Of a DNA stretch of 64,000 nucleotides, positions 52,604 through 60,837 are shown one piece after another. The position numbers and the translations under genes were made by a program. Source of the DNA: Nonomuraea sp. PA05 (GTDB lineage Bacteria; Actinomycetota; Actinomycetes; Streptosporangiales; Streptosporangiaceae); contig NZ_VSEY01000029.1 in assembly GCF_008086045.1 (NCBI RefSeq), positions 62,001 to 126,000 on the forward strand. Reading direction: 5' to 3'. How positions within the stretch are numbered: the first letter of the stretch is position 1; every line of letters starts with the position of its first letter. The notes beneath the pieces were generated by a model, which saw only the letters and a program-made list of their open reading frames with translations, had not been told where the DNA came from and did not search any database.

Positions 52604-54475
52604 GTGGACCATTCCAACCACGCCGCCCTTCTTCCTAACGGCTACGACGCCGTCCCCAAGAGGATGCGAGACCTGCTGGCCCGTGCCGCTCAGGACCATG
52701 TCTACGAGCAACGCACCCAGGGCGCCGTGCTCGACGAGATCCGCCAGCGGCTCGAAGGCATGGAGTGGCTGCTGCGCGAGGTGCGCGAGCGCGAGCTGGG
52801 CGGTCTCAGCGGCACGCTGGAGACGGTCAGCGGGCGGCTCGACGAGATGTCCGCCAAGCCGCCGATGTGGGCGGAGGGCCTGGCGCAGCACGTGGAGGCG
52901 GTGCGCGACCACGTCGACGCCGTGGGCGAGAAGGTGGGCCACGTGGACGCCCGGGTGACGCCCGTGGCGGAGCTGCCGAGCCTGTGGGCCGACCTGGGCA
53001 CGGTGGGCGAGAGCGTGGACGAGGCGCTCAAGCGCCTGCAGTCGGTGCTCGACACCACCGACGGCATCACCAAGGGCATGTCCGGCTTCGCGGCCCAGCT
53101 CGCCGGCCTCAACACCAGCATGGAGGCCGCCGCCAGCCGCTTCACGCGGCTCGACAAGTCGATGGCCGAGCTGGCCGCCCGCACCGACCGCGTCGAGGAC
53201 GTCGTCAACGACCTGTCGGAGAGCGTCGCGGGCACGGCCGAGCAGCTCACCGCCAAGGTCGAGGCGGCAGAGCAGCGCACGACCGCCCGCCTCGACGAGA
53301 CCGACCAGCGCCTCACCGCCCGGCTCGACGACACCGATCAGCGGCTCACCGTCCGCCTCGACGAGACCGACGAGCGGCTGAGCGCCCGCCTGGACGACAC
53401 AGACAGGCGCCTCGGCACCCGGCTCGACGAGACCGACCAGCGGCTCGCCACGGCCCTCCTGGAGGCCGACGAGCGCCTCGTCAGCCGGCTCAAGGAGGCC
53501 GACGAGACGCTCACCGGCCGCCTGGCCGACGTGGAGCAGCGCCTGACCACCCGCCTCGACGAGGCCGACCAGCACCTGGCCGTGCAACTCGGCGAGAGCG
53601 AGCAGCGCCTGACGGCCCGGCTCAGCGGCGTGGACGCCTGCCTCGACAGGGCCGAGGGCAAGCTGACGGCGCTCGACTCCCGGCTCACCGGGTTCGACAG
53701 CAGGCTGGAGTCCGCCGACGAGTGCCTGGCCGACATCGACACCAGGATCGACGGCCTCGACGGCCGCATGAGCGGCGTCGACAAGCGGCTCGTCTCCATG
53801 GACGGCCAGCTCGGCGCGGTCGACAAGCGGCTGGGCACCCTCGACGGCCACCTCGGCCGCCACGACGACCGCTTCGACGCGCTCGACGTCCGCGTCGACG
53901 CCCGCTTCTCCTCGCTCGACGAGCGGATGGCCGCCACCGACCAGCACGCCGCCGAGCTGGCCACCCGCAGCGAGGGCCGCTTCAACAAGCTCGACAACCA
54001 GATGGACGCCATCGACGAGCGGCTGGTCGAGGCCGAGGAGCACATGAGCACCCGCTTCGACACCATCGACGGCCACTTCGGCGGCCTCGACAACCGCTTC
54101 CACGGCCTCGACACCCACCTCAACGGGCTGACCGCCCGCGCCGAGCAGGCGGGCGAGCACCTGGAGTCGGTCGACGAGCGCATCGAGGCCGTCACCGCGT
54201 CCGTGAGCCGCCTGCCCGCCGACCTGGCCATCCCCGAGCGGGTGGGCGAGCTGCTGCAGTCGCACGTGGGCGAGCAGGCCGACCGGCTGACCGCCGCCAC
54301 CGAAGCGCTCACCGAGCTGGTCAAGGCGCGCCCCGACAGTGACGAGATGGCCGTCGCGGTGTCAGGCGTCGTGCAGCCCGCCGCCGCCGACCTGACCAAG
54401 CGGCTCGACGCGCTGGAGGAGACCATGCTGGCGCTGGCCGAGGCCCTCCTGCGCCCCACCCGGTCGAAGGACTGA
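52604..54475 (+). CDS. long coiled-coil protein with hendecad repeats
   Basis: The 623-residue protein has no membrane helix or signal peptide. GTG 52604 has GAAGGAG nine bases upstream. Residues 20-110 are helical; residues 218-349 are 12 copies of an 11-residue unit of the type RLDETDQRLTA; residues 350-520 continue as irregular seven-residue repeats (VDKRL, LDGHL, LDNRF). This is a right-handed or straight coiled coil followed by a left-handed one. It lies just before tsaD in its own transcription unit. A scaffold or apical-growth role is possible; nothing shows it. Confidence 0.85.
   Translation: MDHSNHAALLPNGYDAVPKRMRDLLARAAQDHVYEQRTQGAVLDEIRQRLEGMEWLLREVRERELGGLSGTLETVSGRLDEMSAKPPMWAEGLAQHVEAVRDHVDAVGEKVGHVDARVTPVAELPSLWADLGTVGESVDEALKRLQSVLDTTDGITKGMSGFAAQLAGLNTSMEAAASRFTRLDKSMAELAARTDRVEDVVNDLSESVAGTAEQLTAKVEAAEQRTTARLDETDQRLTARLDDTDQRLTVRLDETDERLSARLDDTDRRLGTRLDETDQRLATALLEADERLVSRLKEADETLTGRLADVEQRLTTRLDEADQHLAVQLGESEQRLTARLSGVDACLDRAEGKLTALDSRLTGFDSRLESADECLADIDTRIDGLDGRMSGVDKRLVSMDGQLGAVDKRLGTLDGHLGRHDDRFDALDVRVDARFSSLDERMAATDQHAAELATRSEGRFNKLDNQMDAIDERLVEAEEHMSTRFDTIDGHFGGLDNRFHGLDTHLNGLTARAEQAGEHLESVDERIEAVTASVSRLPADLAIPERVGELLQSHVGEQADRLTAATEALTELVKARPDSDEMAVAVSGVVQPAAADLTKRLDALEETMLALAEALLRPTRSKD
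53255..53650 (+). repeat. twelve 33-bp hendecad units
   Basis: Twelve codon-aligned 33-base units encode RLDETDQRLTA-type hendecads, the central five being near-identical. The DNA units are diverged at wobble positions, so the array is old and kept by protein selection. Confidence 0.9.
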
Positions 54476-54505
54476 GCCCGGCGCGGGGCCGACGGCCCCG
54501 CGTCC

Positions 54506-55540
54506 TCACACGTGCACGGTCGTGATCGGCAGCGACGAGTCGGCGGGGATCTCCAGCGTCGAGGGCGTCACTCCGGCGGCCACCAGATCGGAGCCGAGCG
54601 CGGCCACCATGGCCCCGTTGTCGGTGCACAGGCCAGGCCTCGGCACGCGCAGCCGCACCCCGGCCGCGTCGCACCGTTCCTGGGCCAGCGCCCGCAGCCG
54701 CGAGTTGGCCGCCACCCCGCCGCCGATCAGCAGGTCGTGCACGTCGTACTTGCGGCAGGCCTGCAGCGCCTTGCGGGTCAGCACGTCCACCACGGCCTCC
54801 TGGAAGGAGGCGGCCACGTCGGGCACGTGGATGGACTCGCCCGCCGCCTCGCGGGCCTCGACCCAGCGCGCGACGGCCGTCTTGAGCCCGGAGAAGGAGA
54901 AGTCGAGCGTGCCGTCGTCGAGCTTGCCGCGCGGGAACGCGATCGCCGATCCCGATCCCTCGCGCGCGGCCCTGTCGATGTGCGGTCCGCCGGGGAACGG
55001 CAGGCCCAGCACACGCGCGACCTTGTCGAACGCCTCGCCCGCCGCGTCGTCCACGGTGGAGCCGAGCGAGATGACGTCGTCGGCCACGTCGGGCACGAGC
55101 AGCAGCGATGAATGGCCGCCCGAGACGAGCATGGCGATGCACGGTTTGGGCAGCGGCCCGTGTTCGAGCTGGTCGACGGCGACGTGGGCGGCCAGGTGGT
55201 TGACGCCGTAGAGCGGCACGCCGAGGCCGAGCGCGTACGACTTGGCCGCCGCCACCCCCACGAGCAGCGCGCCCGCCAGCCCCGGGCCGGCGGTGACGGC
55301 GATGGCGTCGATGTCGGAGAACTTCAGCCCCGCCTGGGCCAGCGCGGCCTCCACGGTCGGCGTCATGGCCTCCAGATGGGCGCGCGAGGCGACCTCCGGC
55401 ACCACGCCGCCGTACCTGGCGTGCTCGTCCATGCTGGAGGCGATCGTGTTGGCCAGCAGCGTGTGACCCCTGACGATGCCGATGCCGGTCTCGTCGCAGG
55501 ACGTCTCGATGCCGAGGACCAAGGGTGCGTCAGTCACCAA
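54506..55540 (-). CDS. tsaD: tRNA threonylcarbamoyladenosine transferase TsaD (Kae1)
   Basis: The 344-residue protein has VLGIETSCDETGIG, the metal-binding HLAAH and the late NGAMVAALG. With TsaB and TsaE it transfers the threonylcarbamoyl group to A37 of ANN-reading tRNAs. It overlaps the rimI gene by eleven bases and is the last gene of the minus-strand operon. Confidence 0.97.
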   Translation of the reverse strand: MVTDAPLVLGIETSCDETGIGIVRGHTLLANTIASSMDEHARYGGVVPEVASRAHLEAMTPTVEAALAQAGLKFSDIDAIAVTAGPGLAGALLVGVAAAKSYALGLGVPLYGVNHLAAHVAVDQLEHGPLPKPCIAMLVSGGHSSLLLVPDVADDVISLGSTVDDAAGEAFDKVARVLGLPFPGGPHIDRAAREGSGSAIAFPRGKLDDGTLDFSFSGLKTAVARWVEAREAAGESIHVPDVAASFQEAVVDVLTRKALQACRKYDVHDLLIGGGVAANSRLRALAQERCDAAGVRLRVPRPGLCTDNGAMVAALGSDLVAAGVTPSTLEIPADSSLPITTVHV

Positions 55541-55976
55541 GCTTCCTTCTCATCATGATCGCGTCGGTGCCGTCGTCGTAGTAGCGGCGGCGGGTGCCGA
55601 TCTCCTCGAACCCGTAGTGCCGGTAGACCCCCTGCGCGCGCGGGTTGTCGGCGCGCACCTCCAGGAAGATCTCCCGCGCTCCCCTGCGGGTCGCCTCGGC
55701 CAGCAGCTCGGTCAGCATCGCGCCGCCGAGCCCGGTGCCCTGGTGCTTGTCGAGCACCGCGATGGTCTGCACGTCGGCCTGGTCGCCCGCGGCGGCCAGG
55801 CCCGCGTAGGCGACGATCTCGTCTTCCACCAGGACCACCACGTAGTGGCGGGTGCGGGGCATCTCGGCCAGCTCGCCGCGCATCATGCCCTCGCTCCACG
55901 CGTCGAGCGGGAACGTGGCCCGTTCGATCGCCATGACCGCGGGCAGGTCGGCCTCGGTCATCGGGCGCAGCTTCAC
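55530..55976 (-). CDS. rimI: ribosomal protein S18 N-acetyltransferase-like (RimI)
   Basis: The 148-residue GNAT has the acetyl-CoA loop IAVLDKHQGTGLGGAMLTEL (Q-G-T-G-L-G-G core) and EVRADNPRAQGVYRHYGFEE. In the tsaB-rimI-tsaD order it is RimI, acetylating a protein N-terminus. It overlaps tsaB by four bases and tsaD by eleven. Confidence 0.9.
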   Translation of the reverse strand: MKLRPMTEADLPAVMAIERATFPLDAWSEGMMRGELAEMPRTRHYVVVLVEDEIVAYAGLAAAGDQADVQTIAVLDKHQGTGLGGAMLTELLAEATRRGAREIFLEVRADNPRAQGVYRHYGFEEIGTRRRYYDDGTDAIMMRRKLGD

Positions 55977-56620
55977 GCCGTCACCCGCTTGGGCGCGCCC
56001 GGCACCACCGCGTCGGGTCTGCGCAGGTAGATGGGGCGTGGCGGGCCGAGCGTGACCCCCTCGGCGAGCCGTTCCGCCGCCAGGGCGGCCAGGGCGCCCG
56101 CGTACGGGTAGGGCGGCACCTCGCCGCCGCCGCCGAGCAGGTCGGGGTAGAGCTGCGCGCCCGCGCCGACGACCGGCAGCCCGGCCACGGGCACGTCGGC
56201 GGGCCGGTCCACGAAGGGGCCCTCGTCGCGGGTGCGGTGGTCGGCGTAGCGGGCCCAGAAGACCTCCTTGCGGCGCGCGTCGGTGGCCGCGAGGAAGGGC
56301 TCGGACAGCTTGCTGCCGTAGGCGACGGCGTCGAGCGTGCAGATGCCGTACGCCGGCACGCCCAGCGTGGTGGCCAGGCCCTGCGCGGTCATCAGCCCGA
56401 CGCGCAACCCCGTGTAGGGGCCGGGGCCGCTGCCGGCCACGATGGCCGTCACGGCGCGCAGCGTCGTGCCCGCCTCGCGCAGCACGACCTCGATGGTGGG
56501 CACGAGCAACTCGCCGTGCCGCCGGGCGTCGATCGTGGTCGACTCGGCGAGCACGCGCTCCCCGTCGTGGAGCGCGGCGGTGACGGCGGGCGTCGCGGTA
56601 TCAAAGGCCAGGACCAGCAC
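55973..56620 (-). CDS. tsaB: tRNA threonylcarbamoyladenosine biosynthesis protein TsaB
   Basis: The 215-residue ASKHA-fold protein opens LVLAFDTATPAVTAAL and has GPGPYTGLRVGLMTAQGLA. It is the dimerisation partner of TsaD. Its stop overlaps the rimI start (ATGA). Confidence 0.93.
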   Translation of the reverse strand: MLVLAFDTATPAVTAALHDGERVLAESTTIDARRHGELLVPTIEVVLREAGTTLRAVTAIVAGSGPGPYTGLRVGLMTAQGLATTLGVPAYGICTLDAVAYGSKLSEPFLAATDARRKEVFWARYADHRTRDEGPFVDRPADVPVAGLPVVGAGAQLYPDLLGGGGEVPPYPYAGALAALAAERLAEGVTLGPPRPIYLRRPDAVVPGAPKRVTA

Positions 56621-56680
56621 GACTGTTTAGCCTACCCGCCGCGCGGGTCTCACCTGGCCGCTTCGCGCAGGCTCCGGCCG

Positions 56681-57223
56681 TCACACCTGGGACGCGTACA
56701 CGATGACGTTGTCGAGGTACTCGCCCTTGGCGTAGTCGAACTTGCCGCCGCAGGTCACCAGCTTGAGCCCGTCCTCCACGTAGACGCGCTGCGCGGGGAA
56801 GCTGTCCTTGTGGACCTGCTCGATCGAGTCGACCTTGAACTCCACGACCTTGCCGTCGCTGCGCTCCACCTTGACGGTCTCGCCCTTGCGTAACTGCCTG
56901 AGCTTGTAGAACACGGCGGGCGCGGTCTTGGTGTCGACGTGGCCGATGATCACCGAGGCGCCCTTCTCGCCGGGCACCGCGCTGCCGGTGTACCAGCCGG
57001 CCATCTTCGGCTTCTCGTACGGCGGCAGCTCGACCTCGCCGTTCTTCTGCAGGTCGAGCTTCATCAGCGGGGCCTCGACGTCGATCGAGGGGATGTCGAT
57101 GCTCTTGGGCACGACGCCGGCGGCGGGCGTCGTGGTGGTGCCGGTCTGCATGCCTCTGCCGAAGGCGACCAGCACCAGACCGGTGATGGCGCCGGCGAGC
57201 ACCACCCGTCCTGGGCGGGCCAC
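56681..57223 (-). CDS. class F-type sortase lacking an Arg after the Cys
   Basis: The 180-residue protein has an N-terminal membrane helix (residues 8-22) and a sortase domain with His95 in IIGHVDT and Cys158 in LVTCGG, then EYLDNVIVYA. Class F sortases anchor or process surface proteins. No Arg follows Cys158, although sortases normally have one in the last strand; either Arg146 serves or the activity is altered. It starts four bases after the surface protein gene. Confidence 0.8.
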   Translation of the reverse strand: MARPGRVVLAGAITGLVLVAFGRGMQTGTTTTPAAGVVPKSIDIPSIDVEAPLMKLDLQKNGEVELPPYEKPKMAGWYTGSAVPGEKGASVIIGHVDTKTAPAVFYKLRQLRKGETVKVERSDGKVVEFKVDSIEQVHKDSFPAQRVYVEDGLKLVTCGGKFDYAKGEYLDNVIVYASQV

Positions 57224-57227
57224 GTCC

Positions 57228-57932
57228 CTATGCCCGGTTGCGCCGCTTGACCGCGAGGCCGACGCCTCCGGCCAGGGCCAGCGCGATCAGCACGCCGGCG
57301 GGACCGAACGGGATCGACGACTCCTCGGCGGCCTCCTGCGCGTACGTGCCGCCGCCGCCCGCCCTGGGCGCGCTGGTGGGCACGGTGGTGGTGCTGGTGG
57401 GCTCCTCGGTCGGCGCCGCGACCACGCGCAGGGTGGCCCTGCCCATGTCGTTGGTGCCGTCGCACTTGACGTCCACGCGGTAGTTGCCGCGCCGGATCGT
57501 TCCCGAGACCTGCGCCTCGCCGCGCACCCACGGGGAGCCGCTGGTGGCGGTCGGGGACGGGCTGAGCGAGGCGGCGGGCACCGGGTTGAGCGTGACGCCG
57601 TTGATGAACGCCCTGGAGGTGGCGGTGCCGGTGTGGGCCGGGCCGCCGGTCGGCACGGGGCAGTTGGCCAGGATCCAGACCCTGGAGGTCTCACCGGCGG
57701 TGACGCGGTCGGGGTTGAGCTGGACCGAGATGGTCCGTCTCGTCGTGGTCACGGTGGGCTGCGGGCTGGCGGTCGTCGTCGTGGTGACGGTGGTCGTGGG
57801 GGAGTTCGTACCGGAGAGTGTTGGGGTGGGTGTTGTCGGTGGGGTCTCGGCTGAGGCCGAGCAGCCGGTCAGACCGACCATGACGATGGCTCCCGCGTAC
57901 GCGACACGCCTGACCCTGAGCACCGGCCGCAC
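57228..57932 (-). CDS. surface-exposed protein with lipobox and C-terminal membrane anchor
   Basis: The 234-residue protein has a signal segment with the lipobox LTGC, a threonine-rich stretch (PTTTVTTTTT), a beta-rich middle (residues 75-175) and a C-terminal hydrophobic helix closed by KRRNRA, the shape of a sorting signal. No LPXTG or LAXTG is present before the helix. GTG 57932 precedes the lipobox; longer frames reach 58022. It is cotranscribed with the sortase. Confidence 0.7.
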   Translation of the reverse strand: MRPVLRVRRVAYAGAIVMVGLTGCSASAETPPTTPTPTLSGTNSPTTTVTTTTTASPQPTVTTTRRTISVQLNPDRVTAGETSRVWILANCPVPTGGPAHTGTATSRAFINGVTLNPVPAASLSPSPTATSGSPWVRGEAQVSGTIRRGNYRVDVKCDGTNDMGRATLRVVAAPTEEPTSTTTVPTSAPRAGGGGTYAQEAAEESSIPFGPAGVLIALALAGGVGLAVKRRNRA

Positions 57933-57993
57933 CCCACTCCGCCGTCTTGCAACCCAGCATCCACCAATTCTGTGGATGTCGCCCCTCCTGATA

Positions 57994-58057
57994 CCCAGAA
58001 ATTCTGGGCAATCCCTCACCAACGATCATGTTTTATCGCGTTGGCCTGGTACGTCAA
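57994..58057 (-). promoter_or_regulatory. promoter and operator for the surface protein-sortase pair
   Basis: TTGACG (58052-58057) and TAAAAC (58030-58035), both read on the minus strand, are 16 bases apart. The perfect inverted repeat CCCAGAA-A-TTCTGGG at 57994-58008 lies just past the predicted start point at about 58023, a place for repression. Confidence 0.5.
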
Positions 58058-58090
58058 GGGTGCCAGCTTTACCGGTCTTTGACGGTGGTT

Positions 58091-58549
58091 TCAGTCTTGT
58101 AGCGGATCAGACGGCGTGTCGGTCCACCTGGAGCCCACGCCTCGCAGCGTCACGACCCTGGCCTCGTCTCCGGCCTCTCGGTCGATCTGGATCTCCAGCC
58201 GGTCGTCGGCGAGCCCCTCGACCAGCCCCTCGCCCCATTCGACGACGGTGACCGACTCCTCCAGCGACGCGTCGAGGTCGAGGTCGTCGACTTCGAGGTC
58301 ACCGCCGAGCCGGTACGCGTCCACGTGCACCAGCGGCGGCCCCTGGCGCAGCGACGGGTGCACCCGGGCGATCACGAACGTGGGCGAGGTGATCGGGCCG
58401 CGCACCTTGAGCCCTTCCGCGATGCCCTGGACGAGCGTGGTCTTGCCGGCGCCGAGCGGGCCCGACAGCACCAGCAGGTCGCCGGGGCGCAGGTGGCCGG
58501 CCAGGCGGGCGCCGTAGGCCCGCATGTCGTCGGGGGTGGCGAGCCGCAC
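58091..58549 (-). CDS. tsaE: tRNA threonylcarbamoyladenosine biosynthesis ATPase TsaE
   Basis: The 152-residue ATPase has the P-loop SGPLGAGKTTLVQGIAEGL and the later HVDAYRL and EWGEGL. It drives TsaD turnover. It begins with GTG 58549 inside the stop of the hydrolase gene (TAGTG). Confidence 0.94.
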   Translation of the reverse strand: MRLATPDDMRAYGARLAGHLRPGDLLVLSGPLGAGKTTLVQGIAEGLKVRGPITSPTFVIARVHPSLRQGPPLVHVDAYRLGGDLEVDDLDLDASLEESVTVVEWGEGLVEGLADDRLEIQIDREAGDEARVVTLRGVGSRWTDTPSDPLQD

Positions 58550-59601
58550 TAGATCTCCACTCTCTTCAACAGGTCGCGCAGCGCGTCGTTGACGATGCCG
58601 GGGCGCTCCATCTGGATCAGGTGCGAGGTCTCGGGAACCTCGGTGAGCTGCGCCTTCGGCAGCGCGCCCGCGATGGCCTTGCTGTGGTCGGGCGGCGTCA
58701 GCCAGTCACGGTCGCCGACGAGGATCGCGGTGGGCACCGGGTCGAGCACGTGCAGGGCGGAGAGCTTGTCGTGGTTCATCAGCGCCGGGTAGAAGTTGGC
58801 GACCACCTCGGTCGGAGTCGCCCTGATCATCGACTCGGCGAAGTCGACCAGGGTCGGGCTGACGTTCTTCGAGTCGCCGAAGCCGAACAGGCGGGTGATC
58901 AGGAAGGCGATGTCGCTGCCCGCGTGGCGGGTGCGGTCGACCCACGTGCCGCGCTTGCCCAGCATCGACACCGTGCCCGGCGTGAGCTTGTGCACGATCT
59001 TGGACAACATCGCGGGCAGGCCCAGCGTCAGCTCGGCCAGCTTGCCCGCCGAGGTGGCGATGAGCGCCGCCGCGCGGATCTTGTCGCCGAACAGCTCGGG
59101 GTGACGGTCGGCCAGCGCCATGATCGTCATGCCGCCCATCGAGTGGCCGACCAGCGCGCACGGGCCCGGCACGAACTCCTCGATCACCTCGGCCAGGTCG
59201 TCGCCGAGCCGGTCGATCGTGCAGTCGTCGGCCTCGGCGCGCTGGGAGCGGCCGTGGGAGCGCTGGTCCCACAGCACGATCCGGTAGTTCTCCCGCAGGT
59301 CCTTGCGCTGGTAGTGCCAGGACTCCAGGTTGAGGCAGTAGCCGTGGCAGAGCACGACGGTCAGCGGCGCGTCCTCGGGGCCGTCGATCTCGACGTGCAG
59401 CGCGTAGCCGTCGGAGGTGACGAGCGTGCGCTCCCTGCCCCGCAGCTCGCCGAACGGCTCGCTCGCCTCGGTGTCGGGGCGCAGCCTGATCCGGCCGACC
59501 GCGTAGCGCTTGGCCAGTGCCGCCGCCGCGACACCGGCGGAAGCCGCACCGACGAGCGCGCCGGCGATCCCTACCCTGCGCCGTGTTGTCGTCGTCGTCA
59601 T
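58549..59601 (-). CDS. alpha/beta hydrolase
   Basis: The 350-residue protein has an N-terminal hydrophobic segment (residues 8-28), then the hydrolase fold with the oxyanion HGYCLN, the nucleophile GHSMGG, and late ILVGDRDWLTPPDHS and ETSHLI for Asp and His. It is the type found between alr and tsaE in actinobacteria (lipase-like, Rv3424/Rv3425 area). The substrate is unknown. Confidence 0.85.
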   Translation of the reverse strand: MTTTTTRRRVGIAGALVGAASAGVAAAALAKRYAVGRIRLRPDTEASEPFGELRGRERTLVTSDGYALHVEIDGPEDAPLTVVLCHGYCLNLESWHYQRKDLRENYRIVLWDQRSHGRSQRAEADDCTIDRLGDDLAEVIEEFVPGPCALVGHSMGGMTIMALADRHPELFGDKIRAAALIATSAGKLAELTLGLPAMLSKIVHKLTPGTVSMLGKRGTWVDRTRHAGSDIAFLITRLFGFGDSKNVSPTLVDFAESMIRATPTEVVANFYPALMNHDKLSALHVLDPVPTAILVGDRDWLTPPDHSKAIAGALPKAQLTEVPETSHLIQMERPGIVNDALRDLLKRVEI

Positions 59602-59620
59602 GTCCCCGATCCTTCTCCGC

Positions 59621-60781
59621 TCATGCCCGCCGCGAAGTGCCCTTCGACACGTTTACGTGTACGCGCGGCACGCGCGAGCCGATCCTGGTCACGATCTCAT
59701 GCGTGATCGTGCCGAGAGTATCCGCCCATTCCTGAGCGGTCGGCTCGCCCCCGTCGCCCGGCCCGAACAGCACGACCTCGTCGCCTGCCGACAGCGGGTC
59801 GTCGCCCATGTCGATCATGAACTGGTCCATGCACACCCGTCCGGCGATCAGCCTGCGCCTGCCACCCGCCAGAACCTCGGCCCGCCCCGTCGCGTGCCGG
59901 AGGATTCCGTCCGCGTACCCGAGAGGAACCAGCCCAAGCGTGGTCTCGTGCCCCGTGATGTAAAGGTGCCCGTAGGAGACGCCAGAGCCCTCGGTGACGC
60001 GCTTGACCATGCCGACCCTGGCCGTCAGCGTCATGGCCTGCCTGAGGCCGAAGTCGCCCAGCTCGGGGATGGGGCTCAGGCCGTACATCGCGATGCCGGG
60101 CCTGACCAGGTCGAAGCGCGCGCCCGGCAGCGTCATGGCGGCCGCCGAGTTGGACAGGTGCCTGATCACGCCGGAGTCGGCCGCGCCGGCCTGGTCGGCC
60201 AGCTTCAGCGCCACTTCGAACGCCTCGATCTGCCGCTCGATCGACGGATGGCCGGGGATGTCGGCGCAGGCGAGGTGCGACCAGAGGCCGACGATCTCGA
60301 TGACGCCCTCGGCGCGCAGCTCCAGCGCCCTGTCGAGCAGGCCGGGCCAGGCCGCGAGCGGCGCGCCGCCCCTGCTCATGCCGGTGTCGGCCTCCAGGTG
60401 CAGCTTCGCGGTGCGGCCCGCGCGCCTGGCGGCGGCCGCGATCTCGTCGAGCAGCCGCGTGTCGGCGGCCGACAGCTCGATGCCGGCGGCCAGCGCCTCG
60501 TCGAGCGGCTCATCAGGGGTGATCAGCCAGGACAGGATCGGCGCGGTGACGCCGCCCGCGCGCAGCTCCAGCGCCTCCCTGACGAACGCCGTGCCGAGCC
60601 GGCTCGCCCCGCCCTCCAGCACCGCCTCGGAGACGGGCACCAGCCCGTGCCCGTAGGCGTCGGCCTTGACCGCGCCCATGATCTCCGCGCCGCCCGCGCG
60701 CTCCTTGAGCAGGGCGACGTTGTGCCTGATGGCGGCCAGATCGACCCGAGCCTCCGCGGGCGTGGCCACTGAGGAGTACAT
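59621..60781 (-). CDS. alr: alanine racemase
   Basis: The 386-residue PLP enzyme has the lysine motif VKADAYGHGLVPV and the CMDQFMIDMGD region. It interconverts L- and D-alanine for peptidoglycan. ATG 60781 has AGAAGG upstream. It is 19 bases from the hydrolase start and about 56 bases downstream of nnrD. Confidence 0.96.
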   Translation of the reverse strand: MYSSVATPAEARVDLAAIRHNVALLKERAGGAEIMGAVKADAYGHGLVPVSEAVLEGGASRLGTAFVREALELRAGGVTAPILSWLITPDEPLDEALAAGIELSAADTRLLDEIAAAARRAGRTAKLHLEADTGMSRGGAPLAAWPGLLDRALELRAEGVIEIVGLWSHLACADIPGHPSIERQIEAFEVALKLADQAGAADSGVIRHLSNSAAAMTLPGARFDLVRPGIAMYGLSPIPELGDFGLRQAMTLTARVGMVKRVTEGSGVSYGHLYITGHETTLGLVPLGYADGILRHATGRAEVLAGGRRRLIAGRVCMDQFMIDMGDDPLSAGDEVVLFGPGDGGEPTAQEWADTLGTITHEIVTRIGSRVPRVHVNVSKGTSRRA

Positions 60782-60837
60782 CCTTCTAGTGTGGCAGCTC
60801 CGGATCGTGGGCGAGTCCAGTTTCCATCCCGGACGCG

